Notes under the pieces: generated by a model
Told to the model about the DNA's origin: nothing
Seen by the model: the letters and a program-made list of their open reading frames with translations, nothing else
The model's database searches: none
Assembly: GCA_018262455.1 (NCBI GenBank)
Contig: JAGSPR010000389.1
Span: 1 to 8,758 of the forward strand
From: Deltaproteobacteria bacterium
GTDB taxonomy: Bacteria; Myxococcota; Polyangia; Haliangiales; Haliangiaceae
Direction: 5' to 3'
Length of the DNA: 8,758 nt
Made by a program: the position numbers and the translations under genes
In this document: piece after piece, positions 1 to 5,822 of the stretch
Position numbering within the stretch: position 1 is the first letter of the stretch
How the letters are laid out: the number at the start of each line of letters is the position of its first letter

Positions 1-1
1 T

Positions 2-223
2 CTCGATGGGAGCTTCGGTACCGCCGGGATCGCGCGCGTCAGCTTCATGAACGCCTGGCGCCCGGTCGCCGTCGAGACGCTCCTCGAGACGCCGGTTGCA
101 CTCGCGATCGGCCCCGACGGCGCACCCGTCGTGCTTGCGGAGAGCAGAGGCGCCGGTATCGATCTCTGGAATCCGCAGTTCAACCTCGGCCCGGGCGCGA
201 CGCTGGTCCGCCTTCGCCCCTGA
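2..223 (+). CDS. Delta-60 repeat protein, C-terminal fragment
   Basis: The last 73 residues of a gene that enters from the left edge; the 5' end is outside the window. The segment begins LDGSFGTAGIARVSF and continues with PVALAIGPDGAPVVLAES. This fits the delta-60 repeat pattern (LDxSFGxxG, then a hydrophobic stretch, then a-i-xPDG-x-vva), a beta-propeller-like unit found in tandem in secreted or surface proteins of myxobacteria and Bacteroidetes. So one final repeat and a short tail (LWNPQFNLGPGATLVRLRP) are visible. Codons are strongly G/C at the third position, as in the other genes here. Its molecular function is unknown. It converges on the minus-strand EF-hand gene across about 200 bp, and a recombinase-like fragment follows in the same frame just after the stop. 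The repeat assignment is fairly firm; the rest of the protein cannot be judged. Confidence 0.75.
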   Translation, partial: LDGSFGTAGIARVSFMNAWRPVAVETLLETPVALAIGPDGAPVVLAESRGAGIDLWNPQFNLGPGATLVRLRP

Positions 224-247
224 GCCTCAAGACCGTGCGAGCCTGGA

Positions 248-367
248 CGCGCGATCGTGATGTCCATGCGCTACGCCCATCTCGCCCCCGAGGTCGTCCG
301 GGAGACCATAAGTGCGACGCATGGATTGCTGGAGAGGTCGTCGCGACAAAGGTCGCTGTGCGCGTAG
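248..367 (+). pseudogene. Tyrosine recombinase (phage integrase family) C-terminal remnant
   Basis: This frame reads RAIVMSMRYAHLAPEVVRET and runs on about 23 residues to a TAG at 365. The string MRYAHLAPE closely matches the end of the catalytic domain of XerC/XerD-like and phage-type tyrosine recombinases, where the Tyr in 'T/S-M-R-Y-A/S-H-L' is the DNA-attacking nucleophile. The upstream part with the Arg and HxxR boxes is absent: the frame is closed by the delta-60 stop codon at 221-223, only about 8 codons earlier. It is therefore a fragment, not a functional enzyme. It lies in a convergent intergenic gap with no ribosome binding site. The short length makes chance similarity possible, but the motif is specific. 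It probably records a past integration or deletion event. Confidence 0.45.
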
Positions 368-422
368 CCGAGGTCCCCACACCCGACGAAGGACCACGCG
401 CCGAACCTCTCCCTCCGTCAGG

Positions 423-1208
423 CTACTTCTTGCAGTCCCACCCGTAGAAGCCGCGTTTGCCGGTGCGCATGTTGATCTGCGTCAGCGAGATCTGCGTCGC
501 GGCGGAGACTTTGTTCGGATCGGCGAAGAGTCCGCTGGTGAATCGGATCTTCTTCGTCGCGGCGTCGAAGACGTAGTTGCCGCCACCCGATCCATCGCTC
601 CCGTGGCCGTAACGTGTGCCGTCGATGATGACGAGTGTCCCGCGCGCGCTGTACGTCCTCCCGACGAGACCGAAGCACTTGTAGCTCCCCATCGGGAGGC
701 CGCCGGCGACAGCCGCGGGCGGAGCGGGCGGCGTTTGCTTCGGCGGAGCGGGCGGCGTTTGCTTCGGCGGAGCCGGATGGGGCGCCTTCGTCGTCGGTTT
801 CGGGGCCTGCCCGGTGTAACCGGCCACGAACTCTTCGAGCATGACGGTGTTGTCCTTGTTCACGTCGTATCTCCGGGAGGTCTCATCGATCTCGTTTCCC
901 GAGAGATATCCGTTGCCGCTGCGATCCAGCTGCTTGAACCGTTCCTCCGCTGACGGCGTGCCCTTGGTGCGCTCCTTCGCGCGCCCGGCCATGAACTCGG
1001 CCTTGGTGACTTCCTTGTCTCCGCTGGTATCGAACCGTACCCACCCGCCGTCGAGCTCGTTGCCGTCGAGCTGGTCATCCTTGGTGCGATCCAGGCGTTG
1101 CCACACGGCGGCATCGTCGGCAGCGCCGTCGGCTTGTAGCGGGCATGTGCCGAGAACCACCAGCGTCATCACGGCCGTTGCCTGTTCCAGGCGGCCAAAG
1201 CTTCTCAT
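423..1208 (-). CDS. Exported EF-hand calcium-binding protein with a C-terminal beta-rich domain
   Basis: A 261-residue protein. The start at 1208 is chosen because AAGGGG lies 4 bases upstream and the product then begins with a signal-like sequence (hydrophobic run at residues 11-21, polar region ending ADGA). A GTG at 1235 would add nine residues and lacks this spacing. Four EF-hand loops follow: residues 40-51 (D-T-D-Q-D-E ligand pattern), 60-71, 95-106 (DRSGNGYLSGNE) and 115-126, all ending in Glu, so two EF pairs. A Pro/Lys/Thr linker (136-170) contains a duplicated PPKQTPPA unit. Residues 173-261 form a separate domain (GSYKCFGL..., G-TLVIIDGTRYG, NYVFDAATKKIRFTSG) with Cys178 and Cys259 that could pair. 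The role is probably calcium binding or sensing in the periplasm or outside the cell; the C-terminal domain is not assigned. Cys22 is preceded by LGT, a poor lipobox, so a soluble product is more likely. Confidence 0.8.
   Translation of the reverse strand: MRSFGRLEQATAVMTLVVLGTCPLQADGAADDAAVWQRLDRTKDDQLDGNELDGGWVRFDTSGDKEVTKAEFMAGRAKERTKGTPSAEERFKQLDRSGNGYLSGNEIDETSRRYDVNKDNTVMLEEFVAGYTGQAPKPTTKAPHPAPPKQTPPAPPKQTPPAPPAAVAGGLPMGSYKCFGLVGRTYSARGTLVIIDGTRYGHGSDGSGGGNYVFDAATKKIRFTSGLFADPNKVSAATQISLTQINMRTGKRGFYGWDCKK
721..768. repeat. 24-bp tandem duplication inside the EF-hand gene linker
   Basis: Two exact 24-bp units (721-744 and 745-768) are followed by the start of a third that diverges after five bases. 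Translated on the minus strand, each gives one eight-residue PPKQTPPA block. The unit is a multiple of three, so copy-number change would lengthen or shorten the linker without breaking the protein. Confidence 0.85.
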
Positions 1209-1342
1209 GGTGCCCCTTGGTACTATGAACGCCACAACAAGTGCAGTCGCCCGGGTAGATGGCGCGATCGGAGGTGATGCAACTCGGTGATCGCCACGTC
1301 GTAGCGGCTAGCGCAACGGTTCCCCGGTGCCTGGTCTCTCTC

Positions 1343-1360
1343 GTGACCCGACCGGGTCAC
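1343..1360 (-). terminator. Perfect inverted repeat just after the DA-lipoprotein gene
   Basis: GTGACCCGACCGGGTCAC is a 7-bp perfect stem with a 4-base loop. It starts 10 bases past the stop codon of the minus-strand lipoprotein gene. The position suits a transcription terminator, but no T-run follows on the minus strand, so it could equally be an operator for the EF-hand gene whose start lies about 135 bp further on. The structure is seen directly; the role is inferred. Confidence 0.4.
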
Positions 1361-1370
1361 CTGGGGCTCA

Positions 1371-1733
1371 TCAAGCCATCGCGTCGGGTGCCGCATCGAT
1401 CGGCGGCGGAGCGTCGATCGATGCGTCGGGTGCCGCATCCGGGGCCGGCGCATCGATCGGTGCGTCCGCGATCTGAGCGTCCGCCCGTGCGTCCACGATC
1501 TGTGTGTCCACCTGTGCGTCCGCGATCTGCGTATCGGTGAGGTCGTCCGGTGCGTCGATGCCGGCGTCGAGTATCGGCAGCACTCCGTCGATCGCGACGG
1601 CGTCCGGAGACGTCCGCGGCGGAGAGCTGCCGTCGCTGCACGCGCCGATCGCGGCGCTGCCTGCGCCGAGCAACGTCACCACAAGCGTGGCAGGAACTGC
1701 GAGGCGTCGGCGAATCGATCGATGGGAATCCAC
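1371..1733 (-). CDS. Small lipoprotein consisting almost only of an Asp/Ala-rich stalk
   Basis: About 120 residues from a GTG at 1733. The n-region is basic (HRSIRRR), followed by a hydrophobic core (LAVPATLVVTLLGAGSAA) and a lipobox IGA-C with Cys32 as the lipid-modified residue, so export and anchoring by the Sec/Lgt/Lsp route is likely. The mature 89 residues are a low-complexity run of DA, DT, DAP and DAQ units (for example DAQIADAQVDTQIVDARADA). In myxobacterial lipoproteins such runs usually follow the lipid Cys and lead to a globular domain. Here the frame stops at the end of the stalk, so the gene is either a stalk-only lipoprotein or has lost its 3' part. The start is uncertain: GAGGAG lies about 20 bases upstream of the GTG, too far for an ideal ribosome site, and the frame stays open upstream. 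The nucleotide sequence is itself repetitive: GCGTCGGGTGCCGCATC occurs twice. Confidence 0.6.
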   Translation of the reverse strand: MDSHRSIRRRLAVPATLVVTLLGAGSAAIGACSDGSSPPRTSPDAVAIDGVLPILDAGIDAPDDLTDTQIADAQVDTQIVDARADAQIADAPIDAPAPDAAPDASIDAPPPIDAAPDAMA

Positions 1734-1867
1734 AAAGACGTTATCGGCTGGTTCTCCTCGTTCTTTGTCGCTCTCACGGTCGCCTTGCCAGTGCGGTGGT
1801 TCGCACACCGTGACAAGCCGGCACGCTGGCAATGGCAGTCACCCCGGCGCAGCCGTGAGGTCGTCGA

Positions 1868-3322
1868 TCAGCTCGAGCTGCTCGGGTTGCGCTCGAGCTC
1901 GAACAGACGCGCGGGCTGGTTCGCGAACGTGCTCGGGACCTCGCGCGCGAGCGTGAAGGCGGGGAGCAACGCGGCGATCTCCTCGCGGGTCACCGGAGTC
2001 GTCGCGAGCCGGCCGCCGGGCTGGTGCGCCACGACGAGCAGCGAGCCGCCGGGTGTGACGAGCTCGGTGAGCGCACTTGCATACGCGGGCCAGCGATCGC
2101 GCGGCAGGCAATGGAGCAGGCCGCAATCGACCGCGACGTCGAACCGGCCGTCGAGGTGGGTCGCGGTCACGTCGTCGAGCACGAACTGGATCGGCAGCTC
2201 GCCGGCGCGATCGCGCGCACGACCGAGTGCGGTCGGTGCGATGTCGGTCGCGGTGACCCGGAAGCCACGGCGCGCGGCGGCGATCGCGACGGTGCCGGCG
2301 CCGGTGCCGAGATCGAGGAGGCGGCGGCCCGGCTCGCGGCGCGCGTCGAGCGCGGCGCCGAGCAGCGGATCGACATCGTCGGCGTGCCACGCGAGCTGCT
2401 CGACGGGGGTCGTCGACCACAGCTGCTCCCAGTCCGCGCGATCCTGTGGCGCGACCGCGCGGGGTGCGATCTCGGCGAGCAGGTGGCGCACGACGTCGAT
2501 CACGGCGCTCGCGGGAGGTGCAGGACCGAGCAAGGCGCGGCGGTCGCCGGGACGGTGGGCGACCTCGAGGCCGAGCGCGGGGTGCACGAGCCAGCGGCCG
2601 TGCGCACGCAGCGTGGCGAGGTTCGCCTGCACGGCAGGCGAGTCGTACATCGCATCGTTCATCGACGGGACGATCATCACGGGCGCGCGCGTGGCGCACA
2701 CCAGCGCGGCGACCAGGTCCGAGCAATCACCGATCGCGATCCGGGCGATCGACGTCGCACTCGCCGGCGACACGAGCACGAGCTCGGCCCACTCCGCGAG
2801 GTTGATGTGCGGGACCGGCACGCGCGCGGTGCGTTGCCACATGCTCTTCCACACCGCGTGGTGCGTGAGGGCCTCGAGGGCCTCGACGGAGATGAACCGG
2901 CGCGCGGTGCGGCTGAGCGCCACTCGCACCTCGCAGCCCGCGGCGTGCAGCCCGCGGATCAATGCCGGCGCATCGACCGCGGCGATCGCGCCCGTGATCG
3001 CGAGGACGATCCGCCGGGGCGCGAGGAGCGACGCGGGTGCGGGTGCGCGCGGCGCGACGAGCACGCCGTCCTCGACGAGCAGCGCGAGCAGATCATCGAC
3101 CGGCGTTGTCGGGACCTCGCCCCCGGTGCGCACGGCGAGCTCGGCGAACAGCTCGCTGCGCGTGAGCGGCCGGCCGTGGAGCTCGAGCACCGCGCGGAGC
3201 AGCTCCGCCGAGTCACCGGCGTAGCGGCGCGCGTGCTGCGGCCCGATCACGGTCGTGCTGTCGCCGTGATCGACGATCCGCACGACCGCGGCACGCACGA
3301 GGAGTGAATCCGCGTAGGGCAT
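1868..3322 (-). CDS. Three-domain fusion: PqqD/RRE-like winged helix, HFCD flavoprotein decarboxylase, SAM methyltransferase
   Basis: A 484-residue, probably cytoplasmic enzyme with no signal peptide or membrane segment. Residues 10-90 resemble the small winged-helix PqqD/RiPP-recognition type (GDSAELLRAVLELHGRPLT, then LLALLVEDGVLV). Residues 103-268 match the homo-oligomeric flavin-containing cysteine decarboxylase family (EpiD, MrsD, CoaC/Dfp): flavin loop ITGAIAAVDAPALIRG, active-site His172 in PHINLAEWAE, the PASANT-like motif PASATSIARIAIGD (186-199), and the substrate clamp PSMNDAMY (219-226; family PxMNxxMW). Residues 298-477 are a class I methyltransferase: LLDLGTGAGTVAIAAA (335-350, motif I), acidic Asp360, and DCGLLHCLPRDRW. 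CoaBC has a CoaB ligase after the HFCD domain; here a methyltransferase takes that place, so coenzyme A synthesis is unlikely. Known relatives act on C-terminal Cys of peptides or on phosphopantothenoylcysteine; the substrate here is unknown. The ATG at 3322 is chosen because the open frame upstream is repeat-derived. No good Shine-Dalgarno is visible. Confidence 0.85.
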   Translation of the reverse strand: MPYADSLLVRAAVVRIVDHGDSTTVIGPQHARRYAGDSAELLRAVLELHGRPLTRSELFAELAVRTGGEVPTTPVDDLLALLVEDGVLVAPRAPAPASLLAPRRIVLAITGAIAAVDAPALIRGLHAAGCEVRVALSRTARRFISVEALEALTHHAVWKSMWQRTARVPVPHINLAEWAELVLVSPASATSIARIAIGDCSDLVAALVCATRAPVMIVPSMNDAMYDSPAVQANLATLRAHGRWLVHPALGLEVAHRPGDRRALLGPAPPASAVIDVVRHLLAEIAPRAVAPQDRADWEQLWSTTPVEQLAWHADDVDPLLGAALDARREPGRRLLDLGTGAGTVAIAAARRGFRVTATDIAPTALGRARDRAGELPIQFVLDDVTATHLDGRFDVAVDCGLLHCLPRDRWPAYASALTELVTPGGSLLVVAHQPGGRLATTPVTREEIAALLPAFTLAREVPSTFANQPARLFELERNPSSSS

Positions 3323-3337
3323 GACGTCACGGTACCG

Positions 3338-3352
3338 CGGGATACATTCCCG
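3338..3352. promoter_or_regulatory. Dyad upstream of the flavoprotein-methyltransferase gene
   Basis: CGGGATACATTCCCG is a 5-5-5 inverted repeat ending about 16 bases before the start codon of the minus-strand gene. A second short dyad, GTCCGAACGGAC, lies at 3358-3369. Such sites can be operators or 5'-leader hairpins. No convincing -35/-10 pair was identified, so this is only a candidate. Confidence 0.25.
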
Positions 3353-3418
3353 ACGGAGTCCGAACGGACGCAGCTGATCCGGGTTCGCGGTGGGGGGCCT
3401 CGTCGTTTCCCCAAGCAC

Positions 3419-3514
3419 GCTGCCGGAACGCGGTTGATCGTTGGCGCGCAGGTTGCCCGGTTGCGCTCCGTCCGGAGTTGACTCGGACAAATCTCGGACC
3501 TGGCGAGCTGAGAC
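3419..3514 (+). repeat. Dispersed ~98-bp repeat, copy 1 (core)
   Basis: This copy begins GCTGCCGGAACGCGGTTGAT and ends GAGCTGAGAC, 96 bp. Relative to copy 3 it has a 3-base deletion (TTG, in CTCCG-TTG-TCCGG) and about five substitutions, making it the most diverged of the four. The proposed inner stem survives: GTCCG pairs with CGGAC, and a CCGA to CCGG change still allows a G-T(U) pair with TCGG. It sits between the flavoprotein gene start and the ferritin-like gene stop. A minus-strand open frame reads through it into the flavoprotein gene, but indels among copies show the repeat is not coding. Confidence 0.9.
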
Positions 3515-3605
3515 GCGCAGCCTCGTATCGACGCGCGGAATCAACCTGGTTCGGGATCCGCCGGATCCGCCCGTGGTTCGGGATCCGCCCGTCGGGAGCT
3601 GAGAC
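3515..3605 (+). repeat. Right-hand extension modules of repeat copy 1
   Basis: Three pieces follow the core. Module B (GCGCAGCCTCGTATCGACGC, 3515-3534) is shared with copy 2. Module C (AACCTGGTTCGGGATCCG, 3543-3560) is shared with copy 3. GGTTCGGGATCCGCC is then repeated 27 bases later (3548-3562 and 3575-3589). The stretch closes with GAGCTGAGAC (3596-3605), an exact copy of the 10 bases ending the core, so B and C are bracketed by a 10-bp direct repeat. The last base touches the ferritin-like gene's stop codon. Confidence 0.8.
3552..3573 (-). terminator. Hairpin downstream of the ferritin-like gene
   Basis: CGGGATCC pairs with GGATCCGCCCG across a 3-base loop, with a 2-base bulge. It lies 33-54 bases past the minus-strand ferritin-like stop codon. 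A stable GC hairpin in that place could end transcription, though no T-run follows. It is built from the repeat's module C, so the repeat itself may supply the terminator. Confidence 0.3.
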
Positions 3606-4562
3606 CTACAGCTCGGCCCACACGGTCGCGTCGAGCTGCGCGAGCATGGCGCTCGCCACCGGCCCATCGGGAACTCCGAGGACGCGGGTCAGGTCGACGT
3701 CTGGCTCAGCACCGTCCGCGAGCTCGCGGCGCACGGTTTCCGCCGCGTCAGCGAGCTCGCGACGCTCGTCGGGCGAGAGCTGGGGCGAGAGCCACGCGTG
3801 AATGCGCCATGACAGGGTCGCGTGCCGGGCCTCGTCACGCGCGATCGCGCGCATCGCGTGCCGGACCGTGGCGTCGCCTGCCGTGCGCCCCTGGTAACCA
3901 GCGACCACCGCGCCGTAGGTCTCGCGGATGCAACCCTCGACGAGGTTGTCGAGGGCGAGCTGCCGCAGGCTGCGGCGCTGGGCGGGCGCGACTTCACGCA
4001 ACGCGGGCGTCGCCCCGTGTTGTCTCGCGAGCCGCTCGCACGTGCGCGCATGCCGGACCTCGTCACCCGCAGCCGTGATCGCCGCTCGGCGCAGCCTGGC
4101 CGGTGCGCCGAGCGCCCGAAGATCATCATGGAGGTCGGCGAACGCGCGCACCGACGCGGCCTCGAGCTCAGCCTGCTGGGCGAGATAGCGCCCCACGGTC
4201 GGCCCACACCCACGACCGGGACGATACCCACCCGGGCGTCGGCCGCCGATGCAGTGCTGCTCCATCGGGAACAACGCGACGTCGAGCCCCGTCGTCGAGT
4301 CGACCTCGAGTGTGCACGGTGGCGGGATCGTCGGCGTGAACCCGTACTCTCGGCGATACACCTCGGTGCACAGGGGCTGGCAGTCCTGCTGCATCTTGCA
4401 GCTCGCGAGCAGCGTCATCAGCTGCGCATCCGGCATGTCGATGAGTACGCGCTCCGTGACGATCGGCGCCGGATCGGGGCAGCTACCGGTGACGCAGCCC
4501 GCCGCGAGCGGCGCCGTCAGGATGATCGTGGTGATGACTCGGCGTAGGTCGCGAATGCGCAT
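3606..4562 (-). CDS. Ferritin-like (diiron four-helix) lipoprotein
   Basis: A 318-residue protein starting at ATG 4562, with AGGA about 9 bases upstream. The signal sequence RVITTIILTAPLAAG-C gives lipid-modified Cys23. Residues 24-120 carry seven more cysteines (28, 55, 61, 65, 83, 104, 119), likely disulfide-bonded in the periplasm or at the outer membrane. Residues 122-258 look like a four-helix ferritin-like bundle: helix 1 AELEAASVRAFADL (Glu134 candidate ligand), helix 2 GDEVRHA (Glu168, His171), helix 3 NLVEGCIRET (Glu209 or Glu214), helix 4 RDEARHA (Glu244, His247). Paired ExxH motifs are the hallmark of diiron ferritin-like and rubrerythrin-like proteins. The role could be iron or peroxide handling or an oxidase in the envelope; the substrate is unknown. 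The stop codon abuts repeat copy 1's extension. The fold and lipoprotein calls are well supported; the activity is inferred. Confidence 0.82.
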   Translation of the reverse strand: MRIRDLRRVITTIILTAPLAAGCVTGSCPDPAPIVTERVLIDMPDAQLMTLLASCKMQQDCQPLCTEVYRREYGFTPTIPPPCTLEVDSTTGLDVALFPMEQHCIGGRRPGGYRPGRGCGPTVGRYLAQQAELEAASVRAFADLHDDLRALGAPARLRRAAITAAGDEVRHARTCERLARQHGATPALREVAPAQRRSLRQLALDNLVEGCIRETYGAVVAGYQGRTAGDATVRHAMRAIARDEARHATLSWRIHAWLSPQLSPDERRELADAAETVRRELADGAEPDVDLTRVLGVPDGPVASAMLAQLDATVWAEL

Positions 4563-4712
4563 GGGTGGTTGTCCTGCAGCGATCGTACCGCGGCAACCAC
4601 CTGTTCTCGCGTGCGCTGGTCGAGCCGGCGCACCCTGATCGCGACATCGCCGTCGTGCGTCGCGCCGGTCGCGTTCGCGATCCCCCGAAGGTCTGGACCG
4701 GTGCGCCGCGCC

Positions 4713-4905
4713 ATGCTCCTCGTCATGGTCGTTGCAGCTTCACGATCAGCGCCGGAGGCGAGATCGACGGGAACTCCGACGCGCCGCGCGATGCTCCGCG
4801 CAAGGACACGAGTCTCGTACCCGATGATTCGACCGACGCCGCGATCGATGCGCCTTCGATCGGACGCAAGGACCCGTTCGGGTGGGCGCCCGCGTGCGCT
4901 AGCGA
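4713..4905 (+). pseudogene. Broken lipoprotein start with a DA stalk
   Basis: This holds most of the 336 bp between the ferritin-like start and the propeller-gene stop. One plus frame reads MLLVMVV from the ATG at 4713. The next frame over reads CSFTISAGGEIDGNSDAPRD and then further DA/DS units ending AAIDAPSIGRKDPF. Joining the two by a single added base at about 4733 would give a typical short lipoprotein signal, a Cys, and a DA stalk like those of other lipoproteins here. No ribosome site is evident, and the frame soon runs antisense into the propeller gene, so any globular domain is missing. Read as the relic of a lipoprotein gene, truncated and frameshifted. The stalk-like composition is clear; the reconstruction is inference. 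Confidence 0.35.
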
Positions 4906-5822
4906 TACGTTTCGTAGATCTCGGAGTTGCCGCTCCGATCGCTCGAGAACACGAGGTAGTGCTGATCCATGGAGATCGACGGATCCGTGTCGGTCGACGT
5001 CGACTCGAGCTCGGAGATCGGGACCGCGGGCCCGAACGGCGACGCCTTGTCGGGCCTCGACGCGATGTACAGGTCGCGCGCGCCCATCGTGCCGGGTCGA
5101 TCGGACGCGAACAGCACGGTCAACCCGTCGGGCGTCAGCTCCGGATCGGTCTCGAGTGCGTTCGTGTTCAGCTCGGCGACCGGCGTGGGTGCGTTCCACG
5201 ACGAGCCGACCGTAGGCCGGGTCGCGATGAACAGGTCACGCGTTCCGAGCCGGCCCGAGTCGAACATGATGATCAGGCCGCTGGCGTCGACGGTCGGACC
5301 GTAGTCCGCGGCGCTCGCGCTCAGCTCGACGACCAGGGTGGGTGTACTCCACGCCGACCCCGTCGCCGGGCGCGTCGACTGGTACAGGTCGAAGCCGGTG
5401 CCACCACGGTTCGACGAGAACCAGATCGTCAACCCGTCGGCGCTCAACGCCGGGCTGTTGTCCCCGAGAGCCGAGCTCAACGCGAACAGGTCGATCGGCG
5501 GGCCCCACGGATCGGTGGGGGTCGCGCGCGTCGACATGAAGATGTCGTTCGCCCCCGGCATGGCCGGCGTTCGCTCCGACGCGAAGTAGAACTCGAGCAG
5601 ATCCGACGAGACATATGGGTCCTCGTCGACCGAAGGATCGGCGAGCGGCCCGATCGGCGTCGGCGTGGACCACGCCGTCGGCGCGTCGACCAGCAGCGAG
5701 TCGGGCCCGGACGAGGAGTCTTGCGTCGTCGTGGCATCGGCGATCGCATCGAAGTGCAACCGGCCGCACCCTGCGAGCGCGATCGCCAGGGCGGACCGTC
5801 CGAGCCACCGCGGCGCGGTCAT
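4899..5822 (-). CDS. Lipoprotein with a TolB-like PD40 beta-propeller
   Basis: A 307-residue protein from the ATG at 5822. The signal LGRSALAIALAG-C gives lipid Cys19, and a short DA/DS-containing linker (24-50) follows. About five PD40/WD40-like blades come next, each with a D-x-x-P-x-x-(S/T)xDG core, a hydrophobic strand, F-(A/S)-S-(D/N/E)-R and D-(L/I)-(Y/F): near residues 65-96, 120-149, 172-199, 224-253 and 278-303. Such propellers occur in TolB and many myxobacterial envelope lipoproteins, usually as binding scaffolds; no catalytic residues are expected. Its ATG overlaps the stop of an upstream coding-like frame (ATGA), suggesting former translational coupling. Ribosome-site support is modest. 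The family call is firm; the partner is unknown. Confidence 0.85.
   Translation of the reverse strand: MTAPRWLGRSALAIALAGCGRLHFDAIADATTTQDSSSGPDSLLVDAPTAWSTPTPIGPLADPSVDEDPYVSSDLLEFYFASERTPAMPGANDIFMSTRATPTDPWGPPIDLFALSSALGDNSPALSADGLTIWFSSNRGGTGFDLYQSTRPATGSAWSTPTLVVELSASAADYGPTVDASGLIIMFDSGRLGTRDLFIATRPTVGSSWNAPTPVAELNTNALETDPELTPDGLTVLFASDRPGTMGARDLYIASRPDKASPFGPAVPISELESTSTDTDPSISMDQHYLVFSSDRSGNSEIYETYR

Noticed and set aside
368..422. Terminator between the converging delta-60 and EF-hand genes
   Set aside because: Only a 5-bp GGTCC/GGACC pairing with a long loop is visible, too weak to call.
1722..3307. Long plus-strand ORFs opposite the flavoprotein-methyltransferase gene
   Set aside because: They are Arg/Ala/Gly-rich shadows of a GC-rich gene; the minus frame contains recognisable catalytic motifs.
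1868..3322. CoaBC (Dfp) identity for the flavoprotein
   Set aside because: The C-terminal half carries a SAM methyltransferase motif I rather than the CoaB ligase, and an extra winged-helix-like domain precedes the flavoprotein.
4517..4726. 69-codon minus-strand ORF overlapping the ferritin-like gene start
   Set aside because: Third positions are fairly G/C-rich, but there is no usable ribosome site (AGGAG is one base from the internal ATG) and no recognisable domain; it overlaps 46 bp of a well-supported gene.
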